From assembly GCF_005280255.1 (NCBI RefSeq), contig NZ_CP040018.1, forward strand, positions 744,001 through 808,000: a DNA stretch of 64,000 bases, given 5' to 3'. The stretch's first letter is position 1, and each line of letters opens with the position of its first letter. The notes under the pieces were generated by a model. That model ran no database searches. It had not been told where the DNA came from and saw only the letters and a list, made by a program, of their open reading frames with translations. Below are positions 53,403 to 62,404 of this stretch, piece after piece. Source of the DNA: Arthrobacter sp. 24S4-2. Its GTDB lineage: Bacteria > Actinomycetota > Actinomycetes > Actinomycetales > Micrococcaceae. The translations under genes were made by a program, and so were the position numbers.

Positions 53403-53930
53403 ATGAGCGAGCATCACATCAGGCGCCTGGTCCTCATGCGGCACTCCAAGGCAGACTGGCCCGGGGGTGTGCCCGATCATGAGCGCCCGCTGGAGGAACG
53501 CGGGCACCGTGAGGCTCCGCTGGCCGGCAAATGGCTGCGCAAGCATGGGGTGATTCCTGATTTCATCCTGTGTTCCAGTGCGCTGCGCACCCGCCAGACG
53601 TGCACCTGGGTCTGCTCGGAACTGGGGGACAAAGCCCCAACCCCAAAGCTCGAGGACGGACTGTACGGAGCGTCCGCGCTGCGCATGCTGGCCGTCATCA
53701 ACCATGTGCCTGACACCGTGACCACACTGATGGTGATCTCCCACATGCCCGGCGTCCAGGATCTCGCTATGCACCTGGCGTCACGCGATTCCAACCACGA
53801 TGCCTACATGGACGCCGCCACAAGGTTTCCCACCAGCGGGCTGAGTGTCCTGGAAACCGAAAAGACGTGGGCCGAACTGGACGGCCAGGACGCCCGCCTG
53901 ACGCATTTCAAGGTGCCGCGCGCGCACTAA
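53403..53930 (+). CDS. SixA-like histidine phosphatase
   Basis: The product has 175 residues. The RHG-type catalytic motif is LVLMRHSKADWP near residue 13, followed by DHERPLEERGHREAPLAGKWLRK, CSSALRTRQTC and the second catalytic His in VISHMPGVQDLA near residue 120. Its length and the RHSKA variant place it with SixA-type phosphohistidine phosphatases. The substrate in actinobacteria is unknown. Confidence 0.88.
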   Translation: MSEHHIRRLVLMRHSKADWPGGVPDHERPLEERGHREAPLAGKWLRKHGVIPDFILCSSALRTRQTCTWVCSELGDKAPTPKLEDGLYGASALRMLAVINHVPDTVTTLMVISHMPGVQDLAMHLASRDSNHDAYMDAATRFPTSGLSVLETEKTWAELDGQDARLTHFKVPRAH

Positions 53931-54064
53931 GGGAGCCCGTTGCAGCACCTGCCGTTGGCCGGGGCTTTGTGCCGCGCCGCCCGGGCCGCCGTTCCATGGT
54001 CACGAGTGGGTTTGTGATGTTTACTGGAGATATTCGTCAGCGGCCCAGGTTAGAGGAGATCATC

Positions 54065-54652
54065 GTGGACTCAGGACAGCTCGTGGGGATCATCATCGGC
54101 ATCATAGTAGTGGCGGCGATCGTAGCGGCGGTGCTGTTCTTCAACCGCAAGCGCAAGACGGACGCGGACCGGAACAGGGCCGCCGAAATGCGCGAGAAAG
54201 CCAAGGCCGACGAGCTCGGCGCCCGCGACCGCGAGGCCAAGGCGGCACGCTCCGAGGCTGATGCCAAACAGGCCGAGGTTGAGGCCGAGCGGCTGCGCCG
54301 GGACGCCCACGAAAAGCAGCAGGAAGCGGAGCGCGTGCGCGTCGCTTCGCAGGATCAGCTCCGGAAGGCGGATGAGGTGGATCCGGACGTTGTCACCTCC
54401 GACCGCCACGATGCCGACACCCACGACGAGAACGTGCCTCCCCAGACCCGTGCGGAAGCAGGCACCCGCGGACGCGGTGACGCTGCCCCGGGTACCGCTG
54501 AACCGGGAACCGCTGCCCCGGGTACCGTAGCGCCGGGAGCTGCTGAACCCGGCTCCACTACCCACCATGACGCTGTCCCTGACCACCATGACGCCGTCCC
54601 GGACCGTCCCGGCCCCGACGGGGCTCCCGGGGAACGCCCGCGGAACCTTTGA
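54065..54652 (+). CDS. Membrane-anchored coiled-coil protein with low-complexity tail
   Basis: The product is 195 residues from GTG 54065, with GAGGAG 6 nt upstream. One N-terminal helix (LVGIIIGIIVVAAIVAAVLFF, residues ~5-26) is followed by a highly charged helix, RAAEMREKAKADELGARDREAKAARSEADAKQ..., about 75 residues likely to form a coiled coil. The tail has PGTAEPGTAAPGTVAPG and HHDAVPD repeats. The family resembles short actinobacterial proteins of unknown function. It may be a membrane-tethered scaffold. Confidence 0.65.
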   Translation: MDSGQLVGIIIGIIVVAAIVAAVLFFNRKRKTDADRNRAAEMREKAKADELGARDREAKAARSEADAKQAEVEAERLRRDAHEKQQEAERVRVASQDQLRKADEVDPDVVTSDRHDADTHDENVPPQTRAEAGTRGRGDAAPGTAEPGTAAPGTVAPGAAEPGSTTHHDAVPDHHDAVPDRPGPDGAPGERPRNL

Positions 54653-54697
54653 GCGGCCGGCCATCGCGCCTGAATCCCTGGACCGGCAGCGCCGGGC

Positions 54698-55804
54698 ATG
54701 AACCTTCGCCATTCCGCCCTGGCGGTTCTCGTCGCGATCCTCTGGGGCGCAAACTTCGTCGCGATTGACATCGGGCTGCACGCCAACGGCGCCGAAGTTC
54801 CGCCGCTGCTTTTCGTGGCCATGCGCTTTGTTCTCGTTGTCATCCCGTGGATTTTTTTCATCCGCAGGCCGGACGTCAGCTGGCGGGCCATCCTCGGCGT
54901 CGGCCTGTTCATGAGCGCCGGACAGTTCGGTCTCCTGTACCTCGCCATGGCGCTGGGAATGCCTGCGGGGCTCGCCTCACTGGTCCTGCAGGCGCAGGTG
55001 CTGCTCACAGTCCTGCTGGCTGCCGGAATCCTGGGTGAACGTCCCAGCGGCAGGCAGTTCGCCGGTGTTGTCCTCGGGGTGGCGGGCCTCGCTGTGGTGG
55101 CGGTGGGCCGGAGCATGGTGGCTCCCGTCCTTCCGCTGATCATCGTGCTGGCGGCCGCGCTGTCCTGGGCCGCCGGCAATATTGTCGCCCGCCAGGCCAG
55201 GGCCGCTTCCGGCCTGGGCCTCGTGGTGTGGTCAGGCGCGGTGGTTCCGCTGCCCCTGATCGGACTGTCGCTGCTGATCGACGGGCCGGCTGCCGTAGGG
55301 GGCGCACTGGCTGAGCTGCAGCCGGTCACTGTCCTGAGCGCCATCTACACGGCGTTTCTCGGGTCCCTGGTGGGCTACGGAATCTGGAACCGGCTCCTGG
55401 GCATCTACCCGTCCTCAGCAGTAGTCCCGTTTACGCTGCTGGTCCCGGTGGTTGGCATGGCGACGGCGTGGCTGGTCCTGGGCGAGGCCCCGTCACTGGC
55501 AGAGGTGGCCGGTGGGCTCCTGCTGCTGGGCGGGGTGGCCACTGCCGTGCTGCGGCCGGGCCGCCAAGGGGCCACTCCGGGCCAGCGCCGATGGCACGCT
55601 CAGCGCCGGGATGTGGCTTTTGCCGGCGACTTGGGCCCTGGTTTGGGTACCGATTTTGGTGCCGCAGATTTAGGTGCCGCCGATTTGGCGGCCGGCCGGG
55701 ACACGCGCGGTGCGGTGGCCTTGACGGAGGACGACGCCGGTGCGGGCCGCTTGGCGGCCGGTACCCGCGTGGCACCGGACCTCGACGCCGGCACGCGCCC
55801 GTAA
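54698..55804 (+). CDS. EamA-family (DMT) transporter
   Basis: The 368-residue frame has ten predicted helices in two EamA repeats: LRHSALAVLVAILWGANFVAIDIGL and LASLVLQAQVLLTVLLAAGILGERPSGRQ, then LSWAAGNIVARQARAASGLGLVVWSG and SAVVPFTLLVPVVGMATAWLVLGEAPSLAEVAGGLLLLGGV. The transporter core ends near residue 290. The remaining ~75 residues (PGQRRWHAQRRDVAFAGD...) are antisense to the Lys/Ala/Pro tail of the convergent gene and probably contribute nothing. It is likely an amino-acid or metabolite exporter (YedA/RhaT-like). Confidence 0.85.
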   Translation: MNLRHSALAVLVAILWGANFVAIDIGLHANGAEVPPLLFVAMRFVLVVIPWIFFIRRPDVSWRAILGVGLFMSAGQFGLLYLAMALGMPAGLASLVLQAQVLLTVLLAAGILGERPSGRQFAGVVLGVAGLAVVAVGRSMVAPVLPLIIVLAAALSWAAGNIVARQARAASGLGLVVWSGAVVPLPLIGLSLLIDGPAAVGGALAELQPVTVLSAIYTAFLGSLVGYGIWNRLLGIYPSSAVVPFTLLVPVVGMATAWLVLGEAPSLAEVAGGLLLLGGVATAVLRPGRQGATPGQRRWHAQRRDVAFAGDLGPGLGTDFGAADLGAADLAAGRDTRGAVALTEDDAGAGRLAAGTRVAPDLDAGTRP

Positions 55805-56298
55805 GCTGCTCCGGACGCCCGCCGGGAGGCCTGCCGGACCGCGGGCCGCCGTGCGGGGCCGGCAGGTTGACGCCGGCCGGCCCCGTTGCGGTTGCCGGAC
55901 CTGATCCGCTTGCCTGCCGGCCACACGGCGCCGGCGAACAGGACCAGCAGCGTTCCCACGCCGGAAACAGCCGCGAGGTAGAAATAGATGTCGGAGTCCA
56001 TGGTTGTCACGGCCGTGCCCAGCGAATCCGGCTCCGCCGTGAAGGCCAGCCCCCACATGCGCAGGAAGGCGATGGCGAAACCGATGAACAGGCTGGTTCC
56101 CGCGCCTCCCGCAAGCAGGGCCAGGTTGCGTCCCCGGGCCACCACCTGGACGACGCAGGCAAGGTACCCAACGGCCAGGGTCCCGAGGAACGCGAACAGC
56201 GCCGCCTCTTCAAGCGTGATCGCGGTGAGCACCAGAAGGCCGGCGGCTACGAAAGCCGCAACGATGGCTAGCTTCCCGCTGTTACCCATGTGGCGCAT
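55600..56298 (-). CDS. Four-helix membrane protein with basic low-complexity tail
   Basis: The 232-residue protein has helices at roughly 10-28, 32-52, 58-80 and 100-125 (KLAIVAAFVAAGLLVLTAITLEE; ALFAFLGTLAVGYLACVVQVVA; LALLAGGAGTSLFIGFAIAF; FYLAAVSGVGTLLVLFAGAVW). The cytoplasmic tail of ~100 residues is Lys/Arg/Ala/Pro-rich with KSAAPKSAAPKS repeats. Start is at 56298 or Met 56289. The last 205 nt overlap the convergent EamA frame. Function unknown. Confidence 0.7.
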   Translation of the reverse strand: MRHMGNSGKLAIVAAFVAAGLLVLTAITLEEAALFAFLGTLAVGYLACVVQVVARGRNLALLAGGAGTSLFIGFAIAFLRMWGLAFTAEPDSLGTAVTTMDSDIYFYLAAVSGVGTLLVLFAGAVWPAGKRIRSGNRNGAGRRQPAGPARRPAVRQASRRASGAAYGRVPASRSGATRVPAAKRPAPASSSVKATAPRVSRPAAKSAAPKSAAPKSVPKPGPKSPAKATSRR

Positions 56299-56322
56299 GT
56301 GACTAATCTTCCCCGACGCGGG

Positions 56323-56940
56323 CTACTTCCTGACGTAGCCACGCATGATTGCCATAATGGCGGCCACGCTCTGCTCGCGTGTGCGTTCGGGGTTGTATGT
56401 CTGGCGATCCAGGCCCACCACGAAGCACGCGCCGAAGATGGCCGTTTCCAGGCTGCCCTGCGAGATGGATTCATCAACGTCGTAGCGTCCGGCCACACCC
56501 TCAATGGCAGCGCCGATCACTTCCAGCAGACGGCCACGGAGCTCGGCAAAGGTGTCCTGCCATTCGCTGGGGGTCCGCCAGTTCTCGCTGACCCACAGCC
56601 TGGCGAACGACGGGTACTCTGCCATGAAGTCCATCGCCTGGCCGATCATTTCGTCCATGGCGGCCAGCGGGTCCGCGGAGGAGTCCTTCACGCTCAGCAG
56701 CCGGGCCAGCAGGATGTCCACGCCGTGGCGCAGCAGCTGGGCGATCAGATCGGACTTGCTGCCGAAGTTGTAATAGACGGTTCCCTTGGAAACGCCCGCT
56801 GCCGCCGCGATCTCGTCCACCGTGACCCCGGCCGCGCCGCGTTCACCAATGAGCTCCATGGAGGCTTCGAACAGCTTCTGCTTGGTGGCGTTCGTGCGGG
56901 CGGGGCGGAGCTTCTTTTCGCCGGCATCCTGCGTGGTCAT
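56323..56940 (-). CDS. TetR-family repressor
   Basis: The product has 205 residues. The N-terminal HTH (residues ~15-62) reads NATKQKLFEASMELIGERGAAGVTVDEIAAAAGVSKGTVYYNFGSKSDLI, a textbook TetR_N domain, followed by a C-terminal ligand/dimer domain. Its ATG overlaps the YhgE stop (ATGA), so it is the last gene of the ABC-like/YhgE/TetR operon. The AACTGAC-N2-GTCAGTT palindrome upstream of that operon is its likely operator. Confidence 0.92.
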   Translation of the reverse strand: MTTQDAGEKKLRPARTNATKQKLFEASMELIGERGAAGVTVDEIAAAAGVSKGTVYYNFGSKSDLIAQLLRHGVDILLARLLSVKDSSADPLAAMDEMIGQAMDFMAEYPSFARLWVSENWRTPSEWQDTFAELRGRLLEVIGAAIEGVAGRYDVDESISQGSLETAIFGACFVVGLDRQTYNPERTREQSVAAIMAIMRGYVRK

Positions 56941-58973
56941 ACGGCGATCTCCGGTTTCAGGGACTTCAGGGTCCAGAACTTGTGCTTGTGGACCGCCAGC
57001 GTTGAGAGTGCGGCCCCCAGCACAGTGTAGCCAAGCAGGCCCGCCACGGTGGGCAGGATCATGGACAGGTCCGCACCGTAGATCAGGTGCCGCATCCCGG
57101 TAACCACGTAGCCCATGGGGAGGACCTCATGCACCACGTGCAGGGGCTGCGGTGTGGTCTGCCACGGGAATGTGCCGCCCGAGGACACCAGCTGGAGCAC
57201 CAGCAGGATCAGCACCACCAGCTTCCCCGGCGAACCAAGCAACGCCACAATGCCCTGGATCAGGGCACTGAAGGCCATGGCCGCCGCCAGCATGAACAGC
57301 CACATCAGTACGGGGTGCGCGGGGTTGAGGCCCAGCGCCAGGTCCACTACGAGGGTGAGCAGGCTCGCCTGGACCACGGAGACCGCCAGGAACGGCAGCC
57401 AGCCGCCGATTGCGATCTTCCAGGACGGCGCGTTGGACGCCAACGCCCGCTGCGTAACGGGCCGCATGGCCTGGATGAGCATGAAGATGCCGATCCACAT
57501 TGCCAACGTGAGGAAGAACGGGGCCAGCCCGGCACCGTAGGAGCCGGCCTTGGCCTGCGAGACGTTGCTGACGGCCACCGGATCGGACATCACCTTGGCG
57601 AGGCTGCTCTTCTGCGCATCGTCGGGGTTGGGTACCTTCCCGGCTCCCGTGGCCAGCTCCGAGGCCAGGGTGCCTGCTCCGCTGGCGGCCGTTGCCGCGC
57701 CGTCCTCAAGCTGCGCCGCGCCGTCGTCGAGCGTGCGGGCACCTTCCGCGAGCCTGGCGGTGCCGTCAACGGCATTTTGCTCGCCGCCGGCCAGGGTGGA
57801 GGTTCCGGCGTGGAGCTGGTCCGCGCCGGCGGATGCCTGGGAGATGGCGCCCGTCAGGGCTGGAGTGGCCGCCGCCAGTTTGGCGGCACCTGCGCTCACG
57901 GCGGCCGAACCGTCTGCGAGCTGCTGGATCTGGGCGGCGTCGGTCTGGATCTTCGTTTTGGCGTCGGCCACCGGGCCGGAGGCAGCAGCCTTGTCAAAGT
58001 CAGCCAGGATGCTGTCCGCCTGCGCCTGCGTGATGATCCCGGCGGTCATCAACCTGCCGTTGGACTCCACCACGCGGTTCCTGAGGCCCTGGTCCGCCGC
58101 GTTGAGCTGTCCGACGACGTCCTGCACTTTGGTGTTCAGTGCGGCGTTCCCGGCGGCTACCTGCGCCGCGCCGTCGGCCAGCTTTTGTGAGTCGGCCGGC
58201 AGGGAGGCCGTCTTGTCCTTGAGCTGCCCGAGTCCGTCGCTGAGCTGTGCCGCGCCGGCGTCCAGTTGGTTGGCGCCGTCGCGCAGTTTGACCTGGCCGG
58301 CGTAGAGCTCGCCGGCGCCGCTGCTGAGCTGCGTTGTGCCGTTATGCAGGGTCACGGTGCCGTCGTGGAGTTTGCCCACGCCGTCGGAAAGCTGGCCTGC
58401 GCCGTCCGCTGCCTTGACCATCTGGGTGTGGATGGTCCCGAAGCCGGTGAGCAGCTGGTTGGCGGTCTCCTCGCCCACTTCCTTGGCCACGCTGGAATGA
58501 ACGGCCGTTGTCAGCTTGTCCACGATGGTGCTGAGCAGGTAGTTGTTGGCGTCGTTCGTGGTCACGTTCAGCATGGCCTGGTTCGCGGCGTCGAAGCTGC
58601 CGGGGGAGGCCAGGTTGGCGGAGAAATCCTTGGGAATCTTGAGGGCAAAGGCGTACTTGCCGCTGCTGACGCCCTGATCGGCCTGCTCGGCGGAGTCCAC
58701 GGGCTGCCAGTTGAAAACGTGCCCTTCCACCAGGCTGTCCGCAACATCCTGGCCGGCCTGGAGCCGCGTTCCGTCGCTGGACGTGGCGCCGGTATCCTCC
58801 ACCACCAGCGCGGCGTCAATCTGGTCGAGGTTGCTGTACGGATCCCAGTTGGCGTACAGGTACACGGCGCCGTACAGCAGCGGCACCATGGTCAGGGCAA
58901 TGATGGTCAGCTTGGGCAGCAGCCCGCCGGTCATGCGCTTGAGTTCGGAGCGGGCCAGCCGCAGCACAGTCAC
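56937..58973 (-). CDS. YhgE/Pip-family (ABC-2-like) membrane protein
   Basis: The 678-residue protein begins with GTG. The N-terminal LTIIALTMVPLLYGAVYLYANWDPYSNLDQIDAALV (helix plus conserved motif) is the YhgE/Pip signature. An extracellular region of ~450 residues includes a long repeat block LSDGVGKLHDGTVTLHNGTTQLSSGAGELYAGQ... with (D-G-A-x-Q-L) units, typical of phage infection/ESX-like Pip proteins. Five or six C-terminal helices resemble ABC-2 permeases (WIGIFMLIQAMRPVTQRAL; AFSALIQGIVALLGSPGKLVVLILLVLQLVSSGGTFPWQ). It is coupled to the degenerate ABC subunit (GTGA overlap) and TetR. It is probably an exporter or a toxin/phage-receptor-like envelope protein. Confidence 0.92.
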   Translation of the reverse strand: MTVLRLARSELKRMTGGLLPKLTIIALTMVPLLYGAVYLYANWDPYSNLDQIDAALVVEDTGATSSDGTRLQAGQDVADSLVEGHVFNWQPVDSAEQADQGVSSGKYAFALKIPKDFSANLASPGSFDAANQAMLNVTTNDANNYLLSTIVDKLTTAVHSSVAKEVGEETANQLLTGFGTIHTQMVKAADGAGQLSDGVGKLHDGTVTLHNGTTQLSSGAGELYAGQVKLRDGANQLDAGAAQLSDGLGQLKDKTASLPADSQKLADGAAQVAAGNAALNTKVQDVVGQLNAADQGLRNRVVESNGRLMTAGIITQAQADSILADFDKAAASGPVADAKTKIQTDAAQIQQLADGSAAVSAGAAKLAAATPALTGAISQASAGADQLHAGTSTLAGGEQNAVDGTARLAEGARTLDDGAAQLEDGAATAASGAGTLASELATGAGKVPNPDDAQKSSLAKVMSDPVAVSNVSQAKAGSYGAGLAPFFLTLAMWIGIFMLIQAMRPVTQRALASNAPSWKIAIGGWLPFLAVSVVQASLLTLVVDLALGLNPAHPVLMWLFMLAAAMAFSALIQGIVALLGSPGKLVVLILLVLQLVSSGGTFPWQTTPQPLHVVHEVLPMGYVVTGMRHLIYGADLSMILPTVAGLLGYTVLGAALSTLAVHKHKFWTLKSLKPEIAV

Positions 58974-59679
58974 TTTGCGTCCTCTGTTTCGGGGGTCGGG
59001 GCAGGGGTGCCCGCGGTTTCAGGGGCCGCCGCGGCGGCTGTTGCGTCTGCCGTCCGGGGGCGGCGTTGCCGATCACCACTGCCGGGCCGGTCCAGTTGTC
59101 CGGGAGGGCAGCAACGGTGGCGACGACGGCGAGCGGCCGGCCGCCGTCGTACGCCAGTTCCTCAAGGCGCGGCAGCCAGTCCGCGGAGTCCGCGCTGTGC
59201 CGGTCGGGAGAGTCAATCACCAGCAGGTCGGTGTCCGGGTTGGCGAGCGAGAGTGCCGTGAGCAGTTCGATGCGGCGGGCCGGGGCGAGCTGCTCCGTCC
59301 AAAGCCCGGCGATGTCCTCAAACCGGTTGACTTTGAGCCACGGCTTGCTGAGCAGGGCTCCGCGGTAGCGGCGGGGGATCAGGGCAAGGTCCTCAGTGAC
59401 CAGGTCGCGGACGCTCAGGTGCTGTTCCGGCTCGTTGACTCCCGGGGCGTCCACCAGGGCAGCGGCGAGCCGGAGCCGGTTGGTCTTCTCCTGGCCGTCC
59501 CAGAGCAGCTGGCCGGACGACGGTTTCATCCGACCGCTCAAGGTCAGTGCCAGGGCGGTCCGCTGGTCCTGGCGGTTGCCGGAGACCAGCACGAGTTCGC
59601 CGCGCCGTGCCTGGAGCGAGGTGGGCGGGAGCAGATCATCCCGCCGGCCCTTCACGTGGAGCTGTTGAACCGAGAGCAT
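58970..59679 (-). CDS. Degenerate ABC-type ATP-binding protein, frameshifted at its end
   Basis: The fold of an ABC ATPase is recognisable: MLSVQQLHVKGRRDD...ARRGELVLVSG, then SVRDLVTEDLALI (Q-loop/helical region) and LAPARRIELLTALSLANPDTDLLVIDSPD, the signature-to-Walker-B stretch. The Walker A is GNRQDQRT instead of GxxGxGKS/T, so Gly-Lys are missing. The signature LSGGQ is APARR, and Walker B lacks the Glu after Asp. It is therefore probably unable to hydrolyse ATP. The frame breaks at the G5 run 59056-59060; one extra base gives PRTADATAAAAAPETAGTP... and a TGA overlapping the YhgE GTG, 237 codons in all. Confidence 0.78.
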
Positions 59680-59719
59680 TGGAGCCTTTCGCAGAGCTTG
59701 TCTGCATCAAGGCTAACTA

Positions 59720-59735
59720 AACTGACCAGTCAGTT
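59720..59735. promoter_or_regulatory. TetR-type operator palindrome
   Basis: AACTGAC-CA-GTCAGTT, with 7-bp perfect arms, lies 41 nt upstream of the ABC-like start and between it and the divergent-facing end of the flavoprotein gene. It is the natural binding site of the TetR protein encoded in the same operon. Confidence 0.7.
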
Positions 59736-59766
59736 CAAATAGAATCGGGTGGATGTGACCAAACAG

Positions 59767-61236
59767 TCAGAGGCCGTACTTCTCCAGCAGCCGCAGCCAG
59801 ACTTCGCTGATGGTGGGGTAGGACGGCACGGCGTGCCAGAGCCGGTCCAGGGGAACCTGGCCCACGACGGCGATCGTGGCGGCGTGCAGGAGTTCGGCGA
59901 CGCCGGGCCCGGCGAAGGTGGCGCCGAGCAGCACTTTCCGGTCTTCGTCCACCACCAGCTGCGCCCAGCCTTCGTAGTGCTCGGAATGCAGTGAGGAGCC
60001 GGACACATTGATGGGAAGTTCCACCGATGAGACGTTGTAGCCGTCCTTCCCGGCCTGGCTGACCGACCGGCCGACGCTGGCCAGCTCGGGATCCGTGAAC
60101 ACCACGTTGGGGACGGCGTGCTCATTGGCCGTCTGCGCGAAGCGGCTCCATGGCGCCGGCGTGCCTTTGAGTTCGCCCTTGGCCCGCGCCACGATGGCAT
60201 CTCCGGTGGCCCGCGCCGAGTACTTGCCCTGGTGGGTGAGCATGACCTGGCCGGCGGCGTCCCCGACCAGGTAGAGCCACTGGCCGCCGTTCTGGCTCTG
60301 GTCCTGGTTCCCGGCCGGACCGGCGACCAAGCCCGTGCTGTCCGTACGCAGCGACGGTGCCTTGCCGTCTGTGGGGCCAAAACCGACGCTTTCCACTCCC
60401 AGCCCTGCCAGGGCCGCGCGGCGGCCGGTGGCTACGAGGAGTTTTTCGGCCCTGATACTGTCGCCGTCCGCCAGATCCACGGTGAAGGAGCCGTCGTTCT
60501 GGCTAATCCGCTCGGTGCCGGTGTTGAGGCGCACGTCCACGCCGTCCGCCCGGAGCCCCGCCAGCACAAGTTTCGCCGCCTCTGCGGGGTACATGCTGAG
60601 CAGCTCGCCGCGCGCCACGAGTGTCACGGCTGAACCGAGCCGCGCAAAGGCCTGCGCCAGCTCTGTGCCCGCAACTCCGCCACCCAGGACCGCCAGGCTG
60701 TGCGGCACGGTGCGCGCGGAGGTGGCTTCGCGGGTGGTCCAGTACTGCAGCCCGTCCAGGCCCGGTACGGGCGGGGCGGTGGGAGCGGATCCGGTGGCGA
60801 GTACGACGGCCTGCCGCGCCGAAACGACGTAGGTGACGCCGTCCAGCCCCGTCACTTCGACGGCCCGCGGCCCCGTGATGCGCCCGCGGCCGCGGATCAG
60901 CCCGATCCCCGCCTCCTCCACCCACTTGGCCTGGCCGTCGTCCTGCCAGTTGGCGGTGAAGTAGTCCCGGCGTTTGAGCACGGCCTCCGAATCCAGGGTG
61001 CGGGTCACGGCTTCCTCCGCGCCGGGCACTGTCTGTGCGCCATGCAGGGCGGTGCCGGGTCGCAGCAGCGCCTTGGAGGGCATGCATGCCCAGTAGGAGC
61101 ATTCGCCGCCCACCAGTTCCGCCTCTACGAGCACCGCGGTCAGGCCGCCGCGGACCACGCGGTCCGCGACGTTTTCACCCACGGCGCCGGCGCCGATCAC
61201 AATGACATCGAATTCGCGTTCAATTTTCGCCGACAT
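59767..61236 (-). CDS. Flavoprotein disulfide reductase (pyridine nucleotide-disulfide oxidoreductase)
   Basis: The product has 489 residues. The FAD-binding DVIVIGAGAVGENVADRVV is at residues 10-30, with the redox-active disulfide in GGECSYWACMPSKALLRP (Cys46 and Cys51). The NAD(P)-binding repeat is LAVLGGGVAGTELAQAFARLG near 185. FVGDAAG-type YLVGDAAGQVMLTHQGKY follows, and the C-terminal dimerisation domain carries HAVPSYPTISEVW, the His-Glu catalytic pair region. The CSYWAC rather than CLNVGC active site separates it from lipoamide dehydrogenase and mercuric reductase; an actinobacterial group of unknown substrate shares it. It stands alone. Confidence 0.88.
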   Translation of the reverse strand: MSAKIEREFDVIVIGAGAVGENVADRVVRGGLTAVLVEAELVGGECSYWACMPSKALLRPGTALHGAQTVPGAEEAVTRTLDSEAVLKRRDYFTANWQDDGQAKWVEEAGIGLIRGRGRITGPRAVEVTGLDGVTYVVSARQAVVLATGSAPTAPPVPGLDGLQYWTTREATSARTVPHSLAVLGGGVAGTELAQAFARLGSAVTLVARGELLSMYPAEAAKLVLAGLRADGVDVRLNTGTERISQNDGSFTVDLADGDSIRAEKLLVATGRRAALAGLGVESVGFGPTDGKAPSLRTDSTGLVAGPAGNQDQSQNGGQWLYLVGDAAGQVMLTHQGKYSARATGDAIVARAKGELKGTPAPWSRFAQTANEHAVPNVVFTDPELASVGRSVSQAGKDGYNVSSVELPINVSGSSLHSEHYEGWAQLVVDEDRKVLLGATFAGPGVAELLHAATIAVVGQVPLDRLWHAVPSYPTISEVWLRLLEKYGL

Positions 61237-61385
61237 GGCAACAGACTACGCCCGGCATCTACGGACCCGGGGCGGCAAGCGGCCCGGGAGATTGGGCGTG
61301 GGAGCTTAACAGAAGGTGGGACATCCAATATTGTTTGCTGTGGGCCCTTCAACGGGGCGGCTCAGGACACTCGGTAAGGGGAACC

Positions 61386-62114
61386 ATGACCACTTCCAGC
61401 GTTGCTTCGCAGGCCCGGTTCAGCGCCCAGGCACGGCTGCGCGCCCTACAGTCGGACATCATGGACCTCATTCTGGAGCGCGAACTTGAAGCGGGCGATG
61501 CGCTGCCCACGGAAAATGAACTGGCACTTGCCCTGGGCGTGGGGCGCAACACCCTGCGCGAGTCCCTCAAAGTGCTGCAGGCCCTGGGCGTGATCGAAAT
61601 CCGCCACGGCTTCGGCATGTTCGTGGCGCCCAGTAATTTCGATGCCCTGACCGACGGGCTCACATTCCGCGGCAGGCTTTCTCTGCGCCACAAGGGCGGG
61701 GAGGCGCTGCAGCTGGTGGACGTGCGCCAGGCCCTGGAATCGGGACTCGTCGGCAGTGCCATGGATGCCATGACCTCAAGCCAGCTGGCGGCCGTGGAGG
61801 ACTCGGTCGCCACGATGGAGCAGCTGGCCGCCGCGGGGGACGCCTTCGTGGAGGCTGATGCAGAGTTCCACCGCCGGTTGTTTGAGCCGCTTAACAATGA
61901 GTTGCTGGTCAACCTTCTGGGAGTCTTCTGGAAGGTCTACCGGCAGATCCATCTTGAGGTGGGCACAGGGGCCGAAGACCTGATGGAAACCGCGGCCATA
62001 CACCGGAGGATCTTTGAGTCCGTTGCGGACGGTGACAAGGTCCAGGCCGCCGAAAGGCTCAACCGCCATTTTGACGGCATTCGCCAGCGCATTTCTGAAG
62101 CTATGGAGCAGTAG
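61386..62114 (+). CDS. FadR/GntR-family (FCD domain) transcriptional regulator
   Basis: The product is 242 residues from ATG 61386, with AAGGGG upstream. The GntR winged helix (residues ~15-80) reads LRALQSDIMDLILERELEAGDALPTENELALALGVGRNTLRESLKVLQALGVIEIRHGFGMFV. The all-helical FCD domain has VDVRQALESGLV, DAEFHRRLFEPLNNELL and AIHRRIFESVADGDKVQAAERLNRHF, including the Asp and three His that bind a metal in FCD proteins. No adjacent metabolic gene shows its target. The effector is likely a carboxylate or sugar acid. Confidence 0.9.
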   Translation: MTTSSVASQARFSAQARLRALQSDIMDLILERELEAGDALPTENELALALGVGRNTLRESLKVLQALGVIEIRHGFGMFVAPSNFDALTDGLTFRGRLSLRHKGGEALQLVDVRQALESGLVGSAMDAMTSSQLAAVEDSVATMEQLAAAGDAFVEADAEFHRRLFEPLNNELLVNLLGVFWKVYRQIHLEVGTGAEDLMETAAIHRRIFESVADGDKVQAAERLNRHFDGIRQRISEAMEQ

Positions 62115-62179
62115 TCCGGCCCTGAGGGCGGCAGCAGTGGGCGCCGGACCGGCAGGCGCACGCATCGGAGTTAAACAAA

Positions 62180-62209
62180 AGATCCGCACCGGCGAACCAG
62201 TGCGGATCT
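62180..62209 (-). terminator. Intrinsic terminator of tRNA-Arg
   Basis: AGATCCGCAC (62180-62189) pairs with GTGCGGATCT (62200-62209) around a 10-nt loop. On the minus strand the stem is followed by TTTTGTTTAAC, a proper T tract, just downstream of tRNA-Arg. Confidence 0.8.
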
Positions 62210-62218
62210 CTATATCTG

Positions 62219-62292
<74 letters not shown>

Positions 62293-62404
62293 ATTCTCGG
62301 CTCCGGGAGTTTTTCGTTCACCCCCGAACCTCGAATTACTTTACGCGAGATGCTGCCGACTTCCAAATCGAAACATGTGTAATCTGCGCGACTAGACCGG
62401 TCTA

